This document shows, piece by piece, positions 26,397-37,716 of a DNA stretch of 64,000 nucleotides. The stretch spans positions 310,001 to 374,000 of the forward strand of contig JAIXWR010000042.1 of NCBI GenBank assembly GCA_027491155.1, read 5' to 3'. The notes below the pieces were generated by a model that did not search any database, was not told the origin of the DNA, and saw nothing but the letters and a program-made list of their open reading frames with translations. Made by a program: the position numbers and the translations under genes. Source of the stretch: Verrucomicrobiaceae bacterium (lineage in GTDB: Bacteria; Verrucomicrobiota; Verrucomicrobiia; Verrucomicrobiales; Akkermansiaceae). Position 1 is the first letter of the stretch. Every line of letters begins with the position of its first letter.

Positions 26397-26422
26397 GAGC
26401 TTGTGAAAATTTTCACAAGCTC
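26397..26422. promoter_or_regulatory. perfect 26-bp palindrome with CRP-site geometry
   Basis: The sequence reads identically on both strands over 26 bp. Its core, TGTGA (26402-26406), six bases, TCACA (26413-26417), equals the consensus half-sites of CRP-family regulators. It lies 38 bp upstream of ndh and about 98 bp upstream of the TetR gene. No CRP-family gene is in the window. Confidence 0.7.
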
Positions 26423-26448
26423 GCAACTGGCTTTGGATTCGCGAGTTG

Positions 26449-26463
26449 TCTGGATTGGCCAGA
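26449..26463. promoter_or_regulatory. candidate TetR operator
   Basis: TCTGG, five bases, CCAGA: a 15-bp inverted repeat 20 bp upstream of a consensus -35 hexamer TTGACA (26483-26488) that precedes the TetR gene. The -10 is unclear (TACAAG at 26503-26508 is only 14 nt away). TetR proteins often bind such short palindromes next to their own gene. Weak evidence. Confidence 0.25.
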
Positions 26464-26519
26464 ATGAAATTAAATCAATCGTTTGACAGACTCCGGTGCG
26501 GGTACAAGCATCCCCCGAC

Positions 26520-27224
26520 ATGAATGCGGTCGCAGGAGATTCCAAAGTCGCCACCAAGCAACGATTGATCGAAGCCGCGGAGGCCTTGTTCGCGGACGAG
26601 GGCTTCGACCGGGTTTCGGTGCGCGACATCACGACCAAGGCCGGCGCCAACGTGGCGGCGGTGAACTACCATTTCGGCAGCCGCGAGGGTCTGGTCGCCG
26701 TGGTGCTGGCCCGCTACATCAATCCGGTCAACGAGGAGCGGCTCGCGCGGCTTGAGGCGCTGGAGCGCAAGGTCGGCGGCAAGCCGGTGCCGGTGGAGGA
26801 AGTGCTGGAAGCCTTCGTGCGGCCCTTCGCCACCCAGGTCCGCCGGTCGGAGCTTTCCGAGAAGCTTTTCTTCAAGCTGATGGGCCGGATGTTCGGTCAG
26901 GAAGGCTGCAACCTGCCGCCGGTGGTCGAGACGGTTTTCGTGACGATGCTCAGCCGCTTCCAGAAGGCCTTTGCCAAATCCCTGCCGGGACTTGCCGCGG
27001 AGGATGTCTGGTGGCGGATCCACCTGATGGCCGGGGCGATGATCCACACGATGGCGCACGCCGAAACGCTGCAGCGCTTTTCGGGCGGCGATTCGGGCAG
27101 CCCGACGCTGGAGCAGACGCTTTCCCGCTTCATCCGCTTCGCGGCCGCGGGGATGCGGCAGGGTTCGGAAGAGCCGCAGGAAGCGGAGAAGCCGAAGGGC
27201 CCGCAGGTGGAATTCCCGTTCTGA
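26520..27224 (+). CDS. TetR/AcrR family repressor of the efflux operon
   Basis: Predicted 234 aa. Residues about 11-60 form the TetR helix-turn-helix (TKQRLIEAAEALFADEGFD, VSVRDITTKAGA, VAAVNYHFGSREGL). The C-terminal ligand domain resembles the CecR/YbiH-like DUF1956 type with MLSRFQKAF and MIHTMAHAETL. Twelve nt separate it from the outer-membrane factor gene, so it very likely regulates the downstream tripartite pump and its own transcription. ATG 26520 is preferred over GTG 26496 because the HTH then starts at the usual distance. Confidence 0.87.
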   Translation: MNAVAGDSKVATKQRLIEAAEALFADEGFDRVSVRDITTKAGANVAAVNYHFGSREGLVAVVLARYINPVNEERLARLEALERKVGGKPVPVEEVLEAFVRPFATQVRRSELSEKLFFKLMGRMFGQEGCNLPPVVETVFVTMLSRFQKAFAKSLPGLAAEDVWWRIHLMAGAMIHTMAHAETLQRFSGGDSGSPTLEQTLSRFIRFAAAGMRQGSEEPQEAEKPKGPQVEFPF

Positions 27225-27235
27225 GCGGATCCCCG

Positions 27236-28642
27236 ATGAAACCGATCCGTGCGTGCGCCTTCGCGGCGGTGTTGCTGGGCGGCTGCGCGCTGCAGTCGCC
27301 GGCGTCCCGCAGCGGCGATGCCGGTGCCGTGCCCGGTGCCTGGTCGGCCACGCGCGAGGCGAAGGCCGGGGTGGATCACCGCTGGATCCGCACCATCGGC
27401 GGCGCGCCGCTTTCATCGCTGGTGGAGGAGGCGCAGCGCGCGAACCCGAGCCTCAAAGCCTCGGCCGCCCGGGTCGAACAGGCCGCGGCGCTCGCGAAGA
27501 TCGCCGGTGCGGACCGCTTTCCCAGTCTCGGTGCGGGCGGTCAGGCGGGCCGGCAGAAACAGAATTTCATCGGCTTGCCAGGAGGCGGCGGTAGCGCGAC
27601 GAACAACAACTTCGGCGTTTCACTGCAGGCGGCGTGGGAGGTCGATCTCTGGGGCAAGGTCCGCGCCGGGGCGGAGGCCGCGCTGGCCGATGCCGAAGCC
27701 CAGGTCCAGGCGGACCGCGCGCTGCGCTCGTCGCTCGCCGCCCAGGTCGGCAAGGCCTGGCTGGCGGTCGCGGAGGCCAACGAGCAGGTGGCCCTCGCCG
27801 AACGCGCGGTGAAGTCGCGCGAAGAGTCTTCGACCCTGGTGCGCGAACGATTCGAACGCGCCATCGCCGAGGACGGCGGCTCCGCGGCGCAGGTCAGGCT
27901 GAGCGAAACCGAGCTGGCCACCGCGAAGTCGGATCTCGAACGGCGGCGCGGCGACCTCGAGCGCGGGCTGCGCCAGCTCGAGCTGCTGTTAGGCCGCTAT
28001 CCTTCGGGCCAGGTGACCGCCGCCGCCCGACTGCCGAAGCTGCCCCCGCCGCCGCCGGCCGGGCTTCCTTCCGAGCTTCTCCTGCGACGGCCGGACCTCC
28101 TCGCCGCCGAGCGTCGTCTCGCCGCAGCCGGACGCCGCGCGGACCAGGCGGCGAAAGCGCGCTACCCGTCCATCAGCCTCACCGGCAGCCTCGGGACCAC
28201 CACCGATCAACTGGACAAGATCCTCAGCAGCTCCGCCGGGGTCTGGTCGCTCGGCGGCAGCCTGACCCAGCCGATCTTCCAAGGCGGCCGCATCCAGGGC
28301 GGGATCGAGCAGGCCGACGCGGCCGAACGCGAGGCGGTGGCCGAGCTCCAGCGCGTGGTGCTCGATGCCTTCGGCGAGGTCGAGCAGTCGCTGGTCACCG
28401 AGATCTACCTCCGCCGCCAGGAAGCCGAGATCGCCCGTGCCGTGGAGCTTTCGAAGGACGCCGCCGCGCGGGCCGGCGAGGAATTCCGCAACGGCACCGG
28501 CGGGGTGCTGACTTACCTCGCCGCGCAGAACCGGGAGATCGAGGCCGCCGCGTCGCTGGTCACCGTCCGCCGCCTCCTGCTCGACAACCGCGTGAACCTC
28601 CACCTCGCGCTGGGCGGCGATGTCGTCCTGCGAGCTCCCTGA
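27236..28642 (+). CDS. NodT-type outer-membrane efflux lipoprotein
   Basis: Predicted 468 aa. Lipobox LLGGC at residues 13-17 implies an acylated outer-membrane protein. Two OEP repeats follow (about 55-245 and 265-460), with AAWEVDLWGKVRAGAEAA in the first and RRPDLLAAERRLAAAGRRAD opening the second. VWSLGGSLTQPIFQGGRI is a typical second-repeat segment. Forms the TolC-like duct of the tripartite pump encoded by the next two genes. Confidence 0.92.
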   Translation: MKPIRACAFAAVLLGGCALQSPASRSGDAGAVPGAWSATREAKAGVDHRWIRTIGGAPLSSLVEEAQRANPSLKASAARVEQAAALAKIAGADRFPSLGAGGQAGRQKQNFIGLPGGGGSATNNNFGVSLQAAWEVDLWGKVRAGAEAALADAEAQVQADRALRSSLAAQVGKAWLAVAEANEQVALAERAVKSREESSTLVRERFERAIAEDGGSAAQVRLSETELATAKSDLERRRGDLERGLRQLELLLGRYPSGQVTAAARLPKLPPPPPAGLPSELLLRRPDLLAAERRLAAAGRRADQAAKARYPSISLTGSLGTTTDQLDKILSSSAGVWSLGGSLTQPIFQGGRIQGGIEQADAAEREAVAELQRVVLDAFGEVEQSLVTEIYLRRQEAEIARAVELSKDAAARAGEEFRNGTGGVLTYLAAQNREIEAAASLVTVRRLLLDNRVNLHLALGGDVVLRAP

Positions 28643-28651
28643 ATTCTTCGA

Positions 28652-29790
28652 ATGAACCGGACCTTCCGCATTCTTGTTGCCGTGGTGATCCTTGCCTGCG
28701 GGTTCGCCGCGTTCGGGCTGCTGTCGAAGCTCAAGAAAACGCCGCTGCCATCCAATCCTCCCAAACCGTTCCAGGAGGTGGAAACCATCACCGCCCGCAA
28801 GCTCGACCTGCAGGTGGCGATCCCCGCGCAAGGCACGGTCGAGCCGGCCACCGTCACCCGCGCCGCGGCCGAGGTCGACGGCACGGTGATCGCGGTCTCG
28901 CCGGAGTTCGAGGCCGGCGGAAGTTTCAAGGCGGGCGATGTTCTGTTAGAGATCGATCCCTCCGATTTCAAGGCCGCGCTGGCCCAGGCCGAGGCCGCGC
29001 TGGCCGATGCGAAGCTGGTGGTGGTCCAGGAGGAAATGAAGGCCGAGCAGGCGCGGCGCGACTGGGAACGGATCGCCACGCCGGGTCAGAAGCCGAACGA
29101 CCTGGTGCTGCGCATTCCCCAGCTCGCCGCGGCCCGGGCCCGGGTGGAGGCGGCCGAGGCGGCGGTGGGCAAGGCGATGCGCGATCTGGAACGCACCAAG
29201 CTGCGCGCCCCCTATGACGGCCGCATCCGGCGCAAGCTGGCGGATCTCGGCACCCACGTCGGCAAGGGCACCGGGCTCGCCGAGTTCTACGCCACCGGCA
29301 CGCTCGAGGTCCGCTTGCCGGTGCCGCGCCAGGACGCCGCCTTCTTCGACCTCGCGGGCCAGGAGATCACGCTACGCGAAACCGGCGGCCAGGGACGGAG
29401 CTGGAAAGCGGTGATCGACCGCACCGAAGGCGAGATCCAGCGCGAGAACCGCTCGATCGTCGTGGTCGCGCGGATCGACGGCAGCGCGCCGGGCGCCCCC
29501 TTGCCCGGGCAGTTCGTCCACACCGAGATCGGCGGCCGCGTCATCCCGGACCTCGTCCGCGTCCCTCGGCGGGCCTTCGCGAAAAGCGACCGCGTGCTGG
29601 TGGTGAGCGACGGCCACATGGTCACCACCCGGCCGGTGAAAGTCCTGCGCACGGAGAAGGATGACGTGCTCGTGTCCGAGGGCATCGAGGACGGCGAGCA
29701 GATCTGCATCACCGCGTTGACCGCGGTGATCGAGGGCATGGAGGTCAAGGTCGTCAGCCGCGACGGCAAGGAAGTCACCGCCGAGTCGCC

Positions 29791-29794
<4 letters not shown>
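28652..29794 (+). CDS. RND efflux periplasmic adaptor (MFP) subunit
   Basis: Predicted 380 aa with an N-terminal membrane anchor (about 5-25). Lipoyl half-motifs flank a coiled coil: EVDGTVIAVSPEFEAGGSF before it and LRAPYDGRIRRKLADLGTHV after it, with ALAQAEAALADAK in the hairpin. Beta-barrel and membrane-proximal domains fill about 210-370. Bridges the inner-membrane RND protein and the outer-membrane duct. Overlaps the RND gene by 4 nt (ATGA). Confidence 0.93.
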
Positions 29795-33063
<3,269 letters not shown>

Positions 33064-33126
33064 AGGACCGGAGAAGATCGCGGGTTGCACGGGTCCCGGC
33101 CTCCTTGAGCTCCGTCGAACCGTAGC

Positions 33127-33154
33127 TTGTCCGCTTCGAACGGATTTGTAGGAT
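33127..33154 (+). promoter_or_regulatory. promoter of the NRAMP-like gene
   Basis: TTGTCC at 33127-33132 and TAGGAT at 33149-33154, spacer 16 nt, within the 194-nt gap after the RND gene. The leader would be about 95 nt. I could not match it to a known metal riboswitch. Confidence 0.45.
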
Positions 33155-33257
33155 GGGCCCCTCGGGAACCTGCGATCCGCCGGAATCCCTGCCCTCGGTC
33201 TTCCATGCATCGTCGAGCATCCACCGCCGCCGCCCACCGTTCCAAGGAGGTCCGATC

Positions 33258-34613
33258 ATGAACACGAAGGCAGCCCGGCGCGCCGCGCGGAGGAGGCGCC
33301 AGCGGGCCGGCGCACCGCCGCACGCCGTGGCGCACCACCATCGGGGGATCGGGCTGCGGTTTGCCCAACTCCTCAAGTCGGGCCGCGGCGGGTGGGTGGC
33401 GTTCCTCGCCGTGCTCGGGCCGGGCTTGCTGGCGGGGCTTTCCGACGACGATCCCGCGGGGATCACGACCTATTCGGTGCTGGGTGCGGATTTCGGCTAC
33501 CGGCTGCTGTGGATCATCCCGGCCTCGACCATCCTGCTGGTGCAGTTTCATCTCATGGCGGTCCGCTTGGGGGCGGCCACGGGCAAGGGGTTCGTCGGTC
33601 TCATCCGGCAACGTTGGGGGCGAGGGGCGGGTTACTTCGCGGTGGGCGGACTGCTGTTCGCCAACTTCGGGACGATCTGTGCCGAGTATGCGGGCATTTC
33701 GGCCGCTTGCGGGCTCGTGGGCATCCCGTCTTGGATCAGCGCGCCGGTCGCGGGCGTCCTGATCTCCCTCGTGGTGGTCCTGGGTTCGTTCCACCGGGTG
33801 GAGCGGGTGCTGCTGGTGATCTCGGCGACGCTGGCCCTCTACATCGTCGACGGAATCCTCGCCGGGCCCGACTGGGATGCGGTATTGTGGCACTCGGTCG
33901 TGCCCCACATGCCGTCGAGTCCGGCCGGCTGGATCGCAATTGCGGCGGCTCTCGGAACGACGCTGGCGCCCTGGGGGCTGGCCTTCATCCAGTCCTACGC
34001 GGTGGACAAGAAGATCTCGCTGGAGACGCTGCGCTGGGCGCGTGTCGACGTGGTGATCGGTTCGGTGCTGACCGGCGTGATCGGCCTTGCCATCGCGGTG
34101 GCCTGCGCGGCGACGCTGAACCGGGCCGGCGTGCACATCGAGGACGCGGGGGACGCGGCCCTGGCGCTCAAGCCCCTGGCGGGGCGCTTTGCGACCGTGC
34201 TCTTCGGCGCGGGGCTGCTGGGGGCATCGCTGCTGGCGGCTGCCGTTGTTCCGATCGCGACGTCCTACTCGATCGCCGAGGGCATCGGCGAGCCGGCGTC
34301 GCTCGACCTCGACTCGCGCCATTTCCAGTGGTTTTACGCGGCCTTCATCGGTCTAACCATCGCGGCGGTGAGCGTCGTGTCGCTACCGTCGTTGCCGCTG
34401 ATCCCGCTGATCTACACGAGCCAGGTGGTCAACGCGGTGCTGCTGCCGCTGCACGTCGTCGCGCTGCAGCTTCTGGTCAATGATCGCTCGGTCATTGGCG
34501 TGGCACGCCCCGGTCCCGCGTCGAGGGCGGGGGGATGGCTCAGCATCGCATTGATCCTGGCCTGCGTCGCGGCGCTGGCGTGGAGCTGGATCCGGGTGGC
34601 GTGGCCGGACTGA
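33258..34613 (+). CDS. NRAMP-family transporter with non-canonical metal site
   Basis: Predicted 451 aa, about eleven membrane helices. ATG 33258 has a perfect AAGGAGG at 33244-33250. The N-terminus is unusually basic (ARRAARRRRQR). TM1 reads GLSDDDPAGITTYS where manganese/iron NRAMPs have DPGN. TM6 reads GTTLAPWGLAF where they have an MPH metal motif. These changes are seen in the NRMT-like subgroup, for which magnesium transport has been reported, so Mg2+ or another hard cation is more likely than Mn2+/Fe2+ (inference). It is not clearly linked to the genes on either side. Confidence 0.82.
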   Translation: MNTKAARRAARRRRQRAGAPPHAVAHHHRGIGLRFAQLLKSGRGGWVAFLAVLGPGLLAGLSDDDPAGITTYSVLGADFGYRLLWIIPASTILLVQFHLMAVRLGAATGKGFVGLIRQRWGRGAGYFAVGGLLFANFGTICAEYAGISAACGLVGIPSWISAPVAGVLISLVVVLGSFHRVERVLLVISATLALYIVDGILAGPDWDAVLWHSVVPHMPSSPAGWIAIAAALGTTLAPWGLAFIQSYAVDKKISLETLRWARVDVVIGSVLTGVIGLAIAVACAATLNRAGVHIEDAGDAALALKPLAGRFATVLFGAGLLGASLLAAAVVPIATSYSIAEGIGEPASLDLDSRHFQWFYAAFIGLTIAAVSVVSLPSLPLIPLIYTSQVVNAVLLPLHVVALQLLVNDRSVIGVARPGPASRAGGWLSIALILACVAALAWSWIRVAWPD

Positions 34614-34842
34614 CGGCCCGCGATTCTGCTTCCGCCAAGTGCTCACGCGTTTCCGGTCTCCTGTTGAAGCACGACACTCGGGATTCCTGCATGCCCTCGC
34701 CGGGATCTGCCGGCTTGAGTTTTCCGGCGGGGTATCTTCATTGAGGCGGCTGGAGCTTCGCCGGGAAAGCCGCTTGCCGGCGAGTCCGTGCTGCTCCGGC
34801 CGGGTTTCCAGCCGGTTTCTCCAACCAAGCCCGTTCCGATCC

Positions 34843-36315
34843 ATGTCGCACGATCGCTTCCTCCAATCGGCCCGCCGGATGCTGGCCGTCCTTTGGGTCG
34901 CCGTTTCCACGCTTCAAGCCGCGCCCTTGAACATCCTGCTCTTTTCGTCGGACGACATGAACTTCGACTCCAGCGGGGTCTATGGCGGGCCGATCCAGGA
35001 CCTCACGCCGAACATCGACCGGCTGGCCGCCCAAGGGTTCCGTTTCGAGCACGCCTACACGGCGGTCGCGGTCTGCCAGCCGGCGCGGCAGAGCATGCTC
35101 TGCGGGCGCTATCCCCACCGCAACGGGTCCTTCGGCTTCTTCCCGCTGCGGCCGGACGTGGTGACGCTCAACATGCGGCTGCACGAGGCCGGCTACCTCA
35201 TCTCAACCTTCGGCAAGAACAAGCACCACCAGCCGGCGGGGAAGTTCCACGCCGATCCCGCCAACGACGAGATCAGCCGGCATCCCTCGAAGCTCGCCGA
35301 GGCCACCCGCGCTTTCGTGCGCCGTGCGAAGCAAGAGGGGAAACCGTTCTTCCACAACGTCAACTGCTACGACCCCCACCGGCCCTTCATCGGCATGAAA
35401 GGCCCGGACGACCTCGCCGGCGGCGAGGCCCCGAGCCGCTGGATCAAGCCGGAGGAAGTCAAGACGGTGCCCGGCTTCCTCGAGGACCTGCCGGACATCC
35501 GCCGCGAGCTGGCGGGCTACTACACGAGCGTCCGCCGGCTCGACGACGCCCTCGGCGCGGTGCTCAAGGTGCTGGAGGAGGAAGGTTTGGCCGACAACAC
35601 GCTGGTCCTCTTCTGGGGCGGCGATCACGGCATGTCGTTTCCGTTCGGCAAGTCGAACTGCTACGAGAACAGCTCGCGCTGCGCGCTGGTCTTCCGCTGG
35701 CCGGGAGTGACGAAAGCGGGAGCGGTGGATGGCAAGCATCTGGTCAGCACGATCGACTTCACGCCCACGCTGCTCGAAGCCGCCGGACTTCCGGCGATTC
35801 CCGGAGTGGATGGACGATCTTTCGTTCCGGTCCTGAAAGGCGGGACCTTGCCCGGCTGGGACAAGGTTTACACCAGCTACAACGCCGCCTTCGGCAACCG
35901 CTGGTTCCCCATGCGCTGCGTCCGCACCCTCGAACGTGCCTACATCTGGAACCCGTGGAGCGACGGCAAGCGCAAGTATGCCACCGAGAACATGTCGGGC
36001 CTGACCTGGAAGGCGATGGTCGATGCGGCGAAACAGGATGTGGCGGTGCGGCAGCGCACCGAGCTCAACGTGCATCGCATGCCCGAGGAGTTCTACGACC
36101 TCCGCGGCGACCGCAACGAACGGCGCAATCTCGTTGCCGACCCGGCGCATGCGGCGGAGATCGATGCCCTGCGCGCCGACCTGCTCGCGATGATGCGGCG
36201 GACGGAAGACCCGCTGGCCGATGCCTTCGCGCGGCGCGGCGAACGCGCGTTCGTCGACGCGGAACTCGAGAAGCTCAGAAAGCGGCACCGCCAGCCGGCG
36301 GGCGCCGGCGAGTGA
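34843..36315 (+). CDS. secreted sulfatase (type I, sulfamidase-like)
   Basis: Predicted 490 aa. Signal peptide about 1-28. NILLFSSDDMNFDSSGVYGG starts the sulfatase fold with metal-binding aspartates. Cys78 in CQPARQSMLCGRYPHRNG is the CxPxR formylglycine site, so maturation by a formylglycine-generating enzyme or anSME is needed. FWGGDHGMSFPFGK supplies the second metal-ligand pair. Overall resemblance is to N-sulfoglucosamine sulfohydrolase-like S1 sulfatases. Substrate would be a sulfated glycan. No Shine-Dalgarno is visible at the chosen ATG. The 229 nt before it hold nothing I can name. Confidence 0.9.
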   Translation: MSHDRFLQSARRMLAVLWVAVSTLQAAPLNILLFSSDDMNFDSSGVYGGPIQDLTPNIDRLAAQGFRFEHAYTAVAVCQPARQSMLCGRYPHRNGSFGFFPLRPDVVTLNMRLHEAGYLISTFGKNKHHQPAGKFHADPANDEISRHPSKLAEATRAFVRRAKQEGKPFFHNVNCYDPHRPFIGMKGPDDLAGGEAPSRWIKPEEVKTVPGFLEDLPDIRRELAGYYTSVRRLDDALGAVLKVLEEEGLADNTLVLFWGGDHGMSFPFGKSNCYENSSRCALVFRWPGVTKAGAVDGKHLVSTIDFTPTLLEAAGLPAIPGVDGRSFVPVLKGGTLPGWDKVYTSYNAAFGNRWFPMRCVRTLERAYIWNPWSDGKRKYATENMSGLTWKAMVDAAKQDVAVRQRTELNVHRMPEEFYDLRGDRNERRNLVADPAHAAEIDALRADLLAMMRRTEDPLADAFARRGERAFVDAELEKLRKRHRQPAGAGE

Positions 36316-36375
36316 CCGCGGCATTGGTGCTGATTCCCTCCGCCGGAAGCCACGGGAGTTCCCGCCGGGGTCCGT

Positions 36376-37692
36376 TCATTCGCTCGCGGCCTTGAGAGCC
36401 TCGGGGTCGAGCGGGTGCGAATCGCGATACTCTTTGGCCCGCTCCGCATCGGTCTCGGCCCATTTCTGATGGGCTTCGCCGTACAAGCGGTTGCGCAGGA
36501 GCGGATCGGAAACCGTCAGCGCCCAGTCCATCGCGCTGGCACCGTCGATCCGGGCGGCCGCGGGGATGAAGCCCTTGAGCGCGGCGTCGCGTTGCGGTCC
36601 TTGCGGCAGGCTGGCGATCCAGCTTGCCGCATCCGCATGGTTCGCCTCGGTCCACGAGCCGGCGAACTTCTCGAGCGGACGGGGGTCGTCCGACCGGAGG
36701 TTCTCCAGCAGCCAGGCGGCGCGGTCGCGGGTTTCCGGTCCGGGCTTGGCGGCGGCGATGCTGGCGGCGGCGAGGTCGTGCTTCTCCGGTGCGAGGGATG
36801 CGGAAGCGAGGATCTCCCGCGCGGCGTCGAAGCCGTGTTGGTCGGTGAGCGATCCCACCAGCGGAGCGAAGCCATCGGCGTCGAGAACCGTGCCCAGCTC
36901 CTCCAGCGCCTGCCGCCGCGCCTCCGGGGTTTGCAAGCCTTTCACATGCTCGATGGCGGCTTCCCGCCGGCTCCGGGCCGGCAGTTGGGAGATGTGTTTG
37001 ATGGCGGCGGATTGATCGCCTCGGGCGGAGGCGATCTCCGCGCGGAGTTCGGCTGCAAGAGGGTTGTCAGGTTCGATCCTGCCTCCGGCTTGCGCGGCAT
37101 CGAGCCATTCCTGCAAGGCCGTGGCGTAGGACAGGCTCATCGCCCCTCCATCCTGGCTTGGCCAGCGCTTGAAGCATTCCAGCACGTCGGCCATCGGAAC
37201 CTTGATCGCGGATGCGGCCTGATCGAGTTTCGCGAAGGCCCATGCGGGATCGGATCGGGATGCCATTCCCACGATGCCAAGCCATATCCTCCGGGCCGGC
37301 TCCATGGCTTCCTGATCGAGGGGGAAATCGGCCTCGAGGAGTTCGCAGATTTCCTTGAGTTTCGAGAGCGGGGCGGAGGCGAGTTGCTTCTCGTATCCTT
37401 CCATGAGCCGACTCATGCGCTCCATGGTTTCGTCGGTCGGCCCGGCCTCGAGGATGTCTTTCAGATCGGCCATCAAGGCCCTGGGATCGATCGCGGGTGA
37501 CCGAGTGCCGGGGCTGCCCGACGGGGTCGCGGTGGATCGATCCGTGGCGTGGGATCTCTTCACGGCATCGCGCAGGATCGCCAGTTCGGTGCGGATGCCG
37601 GATTCGCTGCTTTCGAGGTCCCGGGCTTCCTTGAGCAGGAACGCGGCGATGCCCGCGATGACGAGAATCAGGAGGATGTGATGTTTCTTCAC
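36376..37692 (-). CDS. membrane-anchored helical-repeat protein (paralogue 2)
   Basis: Predicted 438 aa from GTG 37692. One N-terminal membrane helix (residues 4-20), then a coiled-coil/linker to ~65 and an all-helical body with degenerate repeats (DPAWAFAKLDQ, HADAASWIASLPQGPQR, IDGASAMDWALTVSDPLLRN). Same style as the protein at 23629-24939. It lies 24 nt after the anti-sigma-like gene and is probably its operon partner. Function unknown. Confidence 0.7.
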   Translation of the reverse strand: MKKHHILLILVIAGIAAFLLKEARDLESSESGIRTELAILRDAVKRSHATDRSTATPSGSPGTRSPAIDPRALMADLKDILEAGPTDETMERMSRLMEGYEKQLASAPLSKLKEICELLEADFPLDQEAMEPARRIWLGIVGMASRSDPAWAFAKLDQAASAIKVPMADVLECFKRWPSQDGGAMSLSYATALQEWLDAAQAGGRIEPDNPLAAELRAEIASARGDQSAAIKHISQLPARSRREAAIEHVKGLQTPEARRQALEELGTVLDADGFAPLVGSLTDQHGFDAAREILASASLAPEKHDLAAASIAAAKPGPETRDRAAWLLENLRSDDPRPLEKFAGSWTEANHADAASWIASLPQGPQRDAALKGFIPAAARIDGASAMDWALTVSDPLLRNRLYGEAHQKWAETDAERAKEYRDSHPLDPEALKAASE

Positions 37693-37716
37693 GGCGGCAG
37701 TGGGGTTGGATGCCGG

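Noticed and set aside
26496..26520. GTG start for the TetR gene
   Set aside because: It would add eight residues with no conservation and place the start inside the presumed -10 region. ATG 26520 fits the usual HTH position.
33064..33257. Possible metal riboswitch in front of the NRAMP-like gene
   Set aside because: A small hairpin (TCCG/CGGA) and a ~95-nt leader exist, but I could not recognise the conserved core of the manganese, magnesium or nickel-cobalt riboswitches.
34614..34842. Promoter search upstream of the sulfatase
   Set aside because: A TTGAGT at 34715-34720 has no -10 partner at a suitable distance, so no promoter is claimed. Nothing else is recognised in this 229-nt stretch.
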